Shown in pieces: positions 57,700-64,000 of a stretch of 64,000 nucleotides of DNA. Each line of letters starts with the position of its first letter. Position 1 is the first letter of the stretch. A model generated the notes under the pieces. The model was given only the letters and a program-made list of their open reading frames with translations, was not told where the DNA came from and did no database searches. The stretch covers positions 2,714,501 through 2,778,500 of the forward strand of contig OX411559.1 in assembly GCA_948146395.1 (NCBI GenBank), given 5' to 3'. This DNA comes from Fragum whitleyi. Its lineage: Eukaryota; Mollusca; Bivalvia; Cardiida; Cardiidae. The position numbers and the translations under genes were made by a program.

Positions 57700-59120
57700 C
57701 CAACTTTTTAGTACGTTTTTATTCGGTGACAGATAGATTTATAAAATCAACAAAATATAAATCAGTTCCTTTTTATCAGAATGATAGGAATAGTAAGCCG
57801 AAAGTTTCCTCATTGTCCACCGTGAATGTTTCCGAATCTCCCCCCCCCCCTTAAATTACATCAAAATGTGAGTTGGGAATTCAGACATTATCTTTCACAT
57901 GTTTTGTATTTTTGCCGACTAACAAAAATAACATGAAATGATTTTGAGTTAATCTATCCCCCATATGGTTCCATAGAAGAAGATTTTGGATAGCCCCCCC
58001 CCCCCCCCCCCCAAAAAAAAATGTATGAAATAAAAATAAATAAAATTATTGGCCATTTTTTTTTGTCTTTTATTGAAAGCAAATTTATTTCTATACTACA
58101 TAGAATATAGTCAACGGGCGGCAAAAGAACTAAAATCATAACTTGAATAAGCTGTAGCCACGAGATTTTGGACTACCCCACATTAAAACACGTATATATC
58201 ATATATATTAGAGATAAAAATCAAATAATCCCTTTTAATTACAAATACATGTGTAATTCGATTCAGATTGGACACTGCGCGTGATTGCTTTGTTTTAAAC
58301 GTCGTGAATAAGTTGTTTCATATCAAATCTAAGTTTTAAATTTATCGTAACATTGTGACTACCTGCAATATGGGTACTTTTCAAATTAAAATCAATTCAA
58401 ATAAATAAACAAATAAATAAATAATGAAGACAAATTTTACAATAAACAAATAAATTGATTAATTCTTCGGCTCCCACAATATTCTCACACGAGATTTATT
58501 TTACATAGATAGAGGATTTTTACTAAAAATTGTTCTATTATTTTCTTTCTTTTTTTTTTTTTTTTTTTTTTCATATTTTATTCTCTTTATTTCCCTTGTC
58601 ATTTAATGTGTTTAAAGAAAAGTCTGCTGGAAAAGAAGGAGAAAAACTCCTGACTAAAAGAATTCATATGAAAATTCAAGTATATTATCATTTCTAAATT
58701 ATTTCTATTTATAAGACTGCTTAATTATTGAATTTATTCCAAATTTTAAATTTCGCGTACTTCAATATAGATGCATTCTACTATATTGGAGTATGCCATC
58801 GATAAGGTCTAAAACATTGAAAACTTAAACAGGTATTGATTGATTAAATAACTTGAAAATTCAAATAAACATTGAAAAATCGTAATACACTGTCATCGTG
58901 GGTAGAAAAAGAAAGAATTTGAGAACCTTTCAATGTACCATCAAATTATTAAAAAGATATGATGTCATTTGAACAGATATAGGAATTTCGATCAGTTTTT
59001 GTGATTGTGTATTTCAGTCTTGCTAAGTCTCACAATTACCTTAAACTGAAGGGGTTAAGCGCAATTCTAAGGGTTAATTTCACATCTGGAAAGTAGCCGC
59101 GGGGTATATTGATCTGACAT
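57700..59120. other. AT-rich unique stretch with homopolymers
   Basis: It holds a poly-C run (about 57996-58012) followed by poly-A, and a poly-T run (about 58551-58571). No exon or element end was recognised. Confidence 0.5.
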
Positions 59121-59139
59121 ACCTCCCGCTCTCGGACCT

Positions 59140-59215
59140 TTTTGTAAGAAGGTTACTGATTGGTCCGCCTCGTTTTCCGTTCTGTGACGTCAAGCGTACA
59201 GAAATTACCCATTCA
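59140..59215. promoter_or_regulatory. CRE and inverted CCAAT promoter-like block
   Basis: TGATTGGTCC (inverted CCAAT) lies about 30 bp before TGTGACGTCAAG, which contains a perfect TGACGTCA cAMP-response element. The block is GC-richer than its surroundings. Confidence 0.4.
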
Positions 59216-59299
59216 ATCAGCCAAGGGTAAGATAAGTAAAACGTTCGTAACCCTTGGCTCGACAAGATGCCACATCTTAGGATCAGGGAGCATGACTGT

Positions 59300-61140
59300 C
59301 CTACTATTTGAAAACCCTGAAACTTAACCTTGAACTATAACTTAAACACACAATATTCTGTTTGCAAAGCTGGTATTTGGTTTGTAGCTGGATTACAGCA
59401 AAACAGCAAGACTGCTTAAATCATCCATTTAAATGTTAACATCTTGATCCTTATACTCTAAACAATTTAAACTTCTGCAGTGTCAACCGAAAATAAAGTT
59501 ACAATGCCAACATTCAGTGAGACTGTCCTTTTAAAATCATAGTTCACAAGGTCAAGGTCAATCATCAAACGCTACGTTTTGCTGTAACAATGGCATTTTT
59601 TCACAGATATTTCTTTGTTGTAAATTTGCATTTTTGCCTCATGAAGGAAAGGGCAACATACATTCCAGGATAGGGTTAAAGAGGAAGATCAAGGTCTGTA
59701 AGTTCCTTTGATGCCTACCCCCTACTGGGCTGTCACCAAGACTGGTCCCATTGGGAGGAGGTATTGCATAATATTGTCTGAATGTCTGCAAGGTATTGCA
59801 TAATAGTCTCAGAGATTTGACATTGCAGGTGCCAGGTGTCCGGTGGCTTTGTTTATGAAGTGTCTGTGGAATTTGTCTTTTGTTTCAATATTATGCAACA
59901 TAGAGAGTTAGTCAATGTTTTTCAGACAATTCTGTTATGTAATAATTTTAGTACTTATACTTTAAACTAAAGTCAGGTTAATTATGGTATTTGTCTTTTC
60001 TGAGTTTTGATGTATTTCAAATATTCAAAATTGACACAATAACATACATCAAAACATCTTTTTTAATTAAATTTCGCTTAGGCAGGCAGAACTGATCATT
60101 CTGCTTAATATCTAGTGATTTTGAGCAGACTGTTCAGGTTTACACTGAAGAAATTTATTGATTAAGAATAGTATGAAGGTAATTGAATCATTATGGAAAA
60201 AGAAGTATAATAATTATTCCAAGGGAATTTCGCTTATTGTCAAAAATACATAATTGACCCTGATCAAGTTGCACAACCATTTTAGACTTAGCCTGTCTGC
60301 AAGTTTCATAGTGTATTTGGTTCAGTTGTGTATTCCCTAGGTATTAACAGTAGCTGTATATGTTATCATCGATTATTGGTAATTGCTTATCAGTTAGGTG
60401 GCCCCTTGTAATGTCTAGAGTATACAATAGGGCAATACACCTTTACCTTTAAGTGGCTGGTCAATTGCACAAATCAGAAAAGGTGTGAAGTGATCATTTC
60501 ACTAATGCATCATTTAAGGATTAAAGTAACTTGTCAGTTATATATCAGGTTGATATGGGTGAGAGAATGTCGATGCATTATTTTCTGCATGCACAAGGAT
60601 AGGATGCTACTAGGTTCATATTGTTTCAATTGAAGAGTTTGAAACAATGTGGGAAAAGTAACATTATTTTCCAGCCTGCTAAAATGCTTAATGATTGCCA
60701 GTCGACTCGTTTCATTCTTCTCTTCTTCATATTTTAATCTGTATATAACATGATACTCTATAGATATATTGTGTTTTGTCTATTTGGTTAACTGCACTCA
60801 GTGACCTTTCCTATTGCAGTTGATTAATGTCACAAAATACAAATTTCTTTATATTGTGAGTAAAGTGGTCATGTTTAGACTTATTTTATTGGAATTTTAA
60901 TATAGATTTTGAATATAAATCCAGATTGAAGATTGGAATTGTGCTTTTGATAATTATGATTTTGTCAATTTCTTGGATTGTGTGTATTGGAATGGAGGTG
61001 ACCAAGTGCAAAGTAGGTGGAGCTTACCAGCTACAGAGTGTGTCAATTGAAATATTACATAATTAGACATGGTCATCTTGAGACTAATTATCCAATCAAA
61101 TTAGATTCTGGACTGCTACTGAAACTGGCTGAAGTGCTGG
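59300..61140. other. 1.8 kb AT-rich, no supported gene
   Basis: A direct repeat GGTATTGCATAATA occurs at 59761 and 59793. No other structure was found. Confidence 0.4.
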
Positions 61141-61144
61141 CCAG

Positions 61145-61220
61145 CCAATCAAGTTTCTTGGAACATTCCAGAACCCTGATCAGGTAGCAATAAAAAGAGC
61201 TACAGTTCCCCAAATCTTCA
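61145..61220 (+). promoter_or_regulatory. Heat-shock-type promoter
   Basis: CCAAT at 61145-61149; GAACATTCCAGAA at 61161-61173 is a perfect three-unit heat-shock element; a TATA-like CAATAAAAAG is at 61188-61197. A start near 61220 is implied. The order and spacing are those of a compact inducible promoter on the plus strand. Confidence 0.5.
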
Positions 61221-61229
61221 CTCTGGAAG

Positions 61230-62660
61230 CAGGATTTTTGGACTTTTACAACTTTAACTCTGTGCTAATTTTACTTTGGATAACTTGATTATTTTCTTAT
61301 TTTCAACTTAGATATTTTTGTGAATTAAAGTAAAATTTAACTTAGGAAATAGTGTCTTGCTTGCAGAGTCATTTGCAAAATATGCAAGTGCTTAAATTAT
61401 TTGTTAATCAAAGAATTAAAGACTTTCATATTTTACATCTTAATGTAAATAGTTTGATGTTGTCTTTTATAGTAGTTTGTAGTTTTTGTCATTTTGCTTA
61501 GTAACTTGTGAAATCAAACCTTTATTTTCTAGACAAATCATATAGTGACTGATTGAGATTATTATCCTAACTTTGAATATTCTAAAATCTAGCTTTTGGT
61601 ACTTTTAAAACTTTGATTTTGATGACTTTGTTCACTTGTTTACTGACATTTGCATGTTTCATTTAAATATAGTACAGTTCATTTAAATTGTGTTTCTTTA
61701 TTCAGTTTTATCCTTTAAGGTTCTGGCTGCCTTTTTAGTAATAAATAGCCAGTGGTGTCATCCTGACGTTTATATTTTTAACTTTTATCCAGACTGCACA
61801 TTTATTTTGCATTTTCCTGTTAAGAACTCGCGTCCAGTAAATCTTGTCTCTTTGGCAGTGTGCCGGGACCCAGGTTTACGACATCTTGTTTTATTTCTTT
61901 GTAAAAAAATAGCTGACATTTGCATTGGGAGATTAACAGCTTGTAATAAGTTTTTTGTTGTGCATTTTTAAGAGTTACTTCTGATCAGTTAGAGGCTAAT
62001 GTCAACCTGTACCGGGTAAGTGCCATTGCTGATATGTGTCAAAACTATGTTTTTTTTGGTTTTTTTTTTTAAATACATTTATCATTTGACAGAATGTCAA
62101 ATAAAAATGAATGAGAAAAAAAACACTCTCAGAAGACAGCTTCTTTATTTTCATATTGAAATAAACTTTTATGTCAGCAATGTTTGGAAGGGCCTTTTTC
62201 TGGGAATAAACCGCCTTGCTGATCACAGTGATAATTTCTATTTCAGCTGCAATTTAAGAGTCTTAAGTTTGCAATGGCCAGTACATAAATTTATAAGGCT
62301 TTATATTATAACTTTTCATTATGCCTGGCCTAATTTTATTTTGTTTTAAAGCAGAAATGAACCCGAATGCTATTTTTAAAAGTTAAGTAATTGAAGAATT
62401 TTAAAAGAAATATATGACTTCAATTAATTAATTATTTGATAGGCTGTTAATTTGAGATATTTTCTAGATACATTTTAATTCAAATAAAAAACTGAATTAG
62501 AGTAATCGAATGCTAAGCTTTCTAGCAAACTTCAATTGTTAAGTAGAGAAAATAGACTTCTTGAAGTAATTAGGAAATATGTTTTATTTTCTTTTTTAGA
62601 TTATCAAGAAATATATACAGAGACAATTGAATATTGTGTATAAACTTTATTATTTGATTC
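61230..62660. other. Presumed leader or intron
   Basis: AT- and T-rich sequence without a coding frame supported by splice sites; a 93-codon frame at 61690 looks random in composition. Confidence 0.35.
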
Positions 62661-62668
62661 TTAACAGT

Positions 62669-62850
62669 ATTGTGTTATACCATATACAATTTTAAGTGTT
62701 TCTTGATGGAACAAGAAGTTGAATTAACTGTGTTATTTATATCATATACAATTTAAAGTGGTTCTTGATAGAACAAGAGTTGAATTAACTGTGTTATTTA
62801 CAATTTAAAGTGGATCTTTATAGAACAATAAGTTGAATTAACTGTGTTGG
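62669..62850 (+). repeat. Three-copy tandem repeat, 53-61 bp
   Basis: Units hold CATATACAATTTAAAGTGG, TTCTTGATAGAACAAG and AGTTGAATTAACTGTGTTA; the third is shortened. Confidence 0.85.
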
Positions 62851-63748
62851 AAGTAAAAGTGAAGAAAAAGACTTCATAGTGATTGTGGTGAAGAAAGGTG
62901 GTACCTACCAAATAGACTTCATACTAATATCCAAATCATTTACAGGTAAGCAGTGCAAGTAAAGTAGATCAATCTTAAATTAAAAATATCAATGTAATTC
63001 AACTGATTTTCATGCAATTTTTTGATAACTTTTCTTGTAAACATTATGTGCAAGTTAGGAAATTGTTCTATTAAAGCAATTTTTTCTTTTTTTTTTGTTA
63101 GCAAGAAAAGAATTCAATTTACCAAACAACAGCATTCTACAGCAAATTATAATAAATGGGTTCAACAATTTCTTTACAACTTAACAAATTGCATAAAGCA
63201 TAAATGAATTCTTACACAAACTAGATAAACATATAAACAAATTAGGTTATCATAAAATCCATTGTTCTCTAATGAACTTTTTGTGCTGCAACTACCTAAA
63301 GTTTTACTGTTGTCTTTTTGTCCATCTATCCATCTGTCAAGTGATCTATTTAAATTTATAAACAAAAAGACATCACATGGGGAACTATGATAAGACTTTT
63401 CAAGTGTTGATGGTTATAACTGGAATGAATCTGCACATCCACTGTTATTATTGTTAAGGTAAGAAAAAAATTGTTATCTGACATGCTCAAGGTCATCTAT
63501 CAAAACTTAACATCTGAGCAATTTGTCTAACATCTGAACAATTTGTCCTTTGGGCGTTAATGTGTGTCTCTATTTTTATAAGGTTTTTATTCTAATGTCA
63601 TCGTATAGTTTTTATCTAGTGATGACCCTGTAATTAGTGTTGGTGCCAGGATAAATTGTAACCTTACCCTTATCTCAGTATCTTCCAAACTTTTGTTTTT
63701 ATACTAATTGACTTTGTTTGTTTTCCACCAATAACTTGAAAACACGTG

Positions 63749-63825
63749 TTGGATAGCAGCTGGAGGCTGGGAAAGGGTGTAATGGTTGTACTGGTGTGAG
63801 AATACCAGGAATCCATTGTTCCACC
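63749..63825 (+). mobile_element. SINE body fragment
   Basis: GGATAGCAGCTGGAGGCTGG, GTACTGGTGTGAGAATACC and AGGAATCCATTGTTCC match the SINE body at 45.5 kb. Head and tail are missing. Confidence 0.7.
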
Positions 63826-63878
63826 ACCTTCAGCTGAGCATGAGGGTTTTTTTTGTAATTATCACCCATATATTTCAG

Positions 63879-64000
63879 AGGATGCCAAGGACGAAGAAGA
63901 AGTCATTGAGGCAGAGAAATGCTGCAATGAGGTCAGCGATGCAGGGGAGGAGAGCAGCAAGGGATGGTACAAATAATGGTGTAGAGGGAGGAGCTGTAGA
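63879..64000 (+). CDS. Start of an unrecognised gene, cut by the window edge
   Basis: The acceptor CATATATTTCAG at 63878 is followed three bases later by ATG (63882), and a frame stays open to the edge: MPRTKKKSLRQRNAAMRSAM, then Arg-rich and Gly-rich residues. It is a very basic start. The other possible frame (DAKDEEEVIEAEKCCNEVSD, then SSKGWYK and stop at 63976) is acidic and could be the C-terminus of a protein coded from further upstream. The sequence alone does not decide. The upstream leader may begin at the heat-shock-type promoter near 61.2 kb. Confidence 0.4.

Noticed and set aside
61690..62349. Frames of 93 and 109 codons
   Set aside because: Composition is that of random AT-rich sequence with many Phe/Ile/Lys and no domain; splice borders are missing.

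Overview
The window is nuclear DNA of an intron-rich, repeat-dense animal. The best guess is a bivalve mollusc. The recognisable protein is a metazoan-type RAD21 cohesin subunit with 11 coding exons. Most of the rest is short non-autonomous DNA transposons, tRNA-derived SINEs and elements with a core of ~145-170 bp tandem units, next to GTCC-type microsatellites, of the kind described from bivalves as pearl/HINE elements. The taxon is an inference from the repeat landscape; no organelle, prokaryotic or viral genes were seen.

Gene layout. (1) An unrecognised coiled-coil protein gene lies on the minus strand. Its first coding exon is at 27951-28008 and later exons at 3015-3160 and 899-1036; it runs off the left edge. 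The three exons have perfect splice borders and matching phases. (2) RAD21 lies on the plus strand, coding 30585-41961 (659 residues), with a probable noncoding first exon near 28.56-28.62 kb. The two genes are therefore head to head about 0.55 kb apart, with CACGTG, ETS, TCGCGAGA, E2F and YY1-like motifs between or at their starts. (3) A possible small two-exon gene (51 codons) lies at 17376-17936, with a decayed tandem copy of its second exon downstream. (4) At the right edge an exon begins at 63879. A promoter-like block with CCAAT box, perfect heat-shock element and TATA-like box at 61145-61197 may belong to the same transcription unit.

Repeat layout. 0-28 kb is intron 1 and flanks of the coiled-coil gene. 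It is packed with palindromic MITEs (TTAA-flanked, hAT-like, Tc/mariner-like and unclassified), SINEs, one 2.8 kb TIR composite element (4782-7573) that splits a SINE, a tetranucleotide block (16.56-17.03 kb), and two unusual blocks built from the word AGCTGCGT and its complement (15.52-15.92 and 23.09-23.60 kb). RAD21 introns carry the same MITE families, a LINE fragment and a 156-bp-unit array (32.5-34.0 kb). 46.7-56.9 kb is a nearly solid block of nested tandem-core elements. One insertion there can be mapped to the base, because an empty copy of the target lies 3.5 kb away. 57-64 kb is mostly AT-rich unique sequence with three promoter-like clusters.

Most interesting points: the two AGCTGCGT blocks; an in-frame 102-bp duplication of the last RAD21 splice acceptor; loss of the arginine at the second separase-type site of RAD21 while the first site keeps residue number 172; the shared ends and the same 156-bp period in unrelated-looking tandem-core elements; and the heat-shock-type promoter near 61.2 kb.
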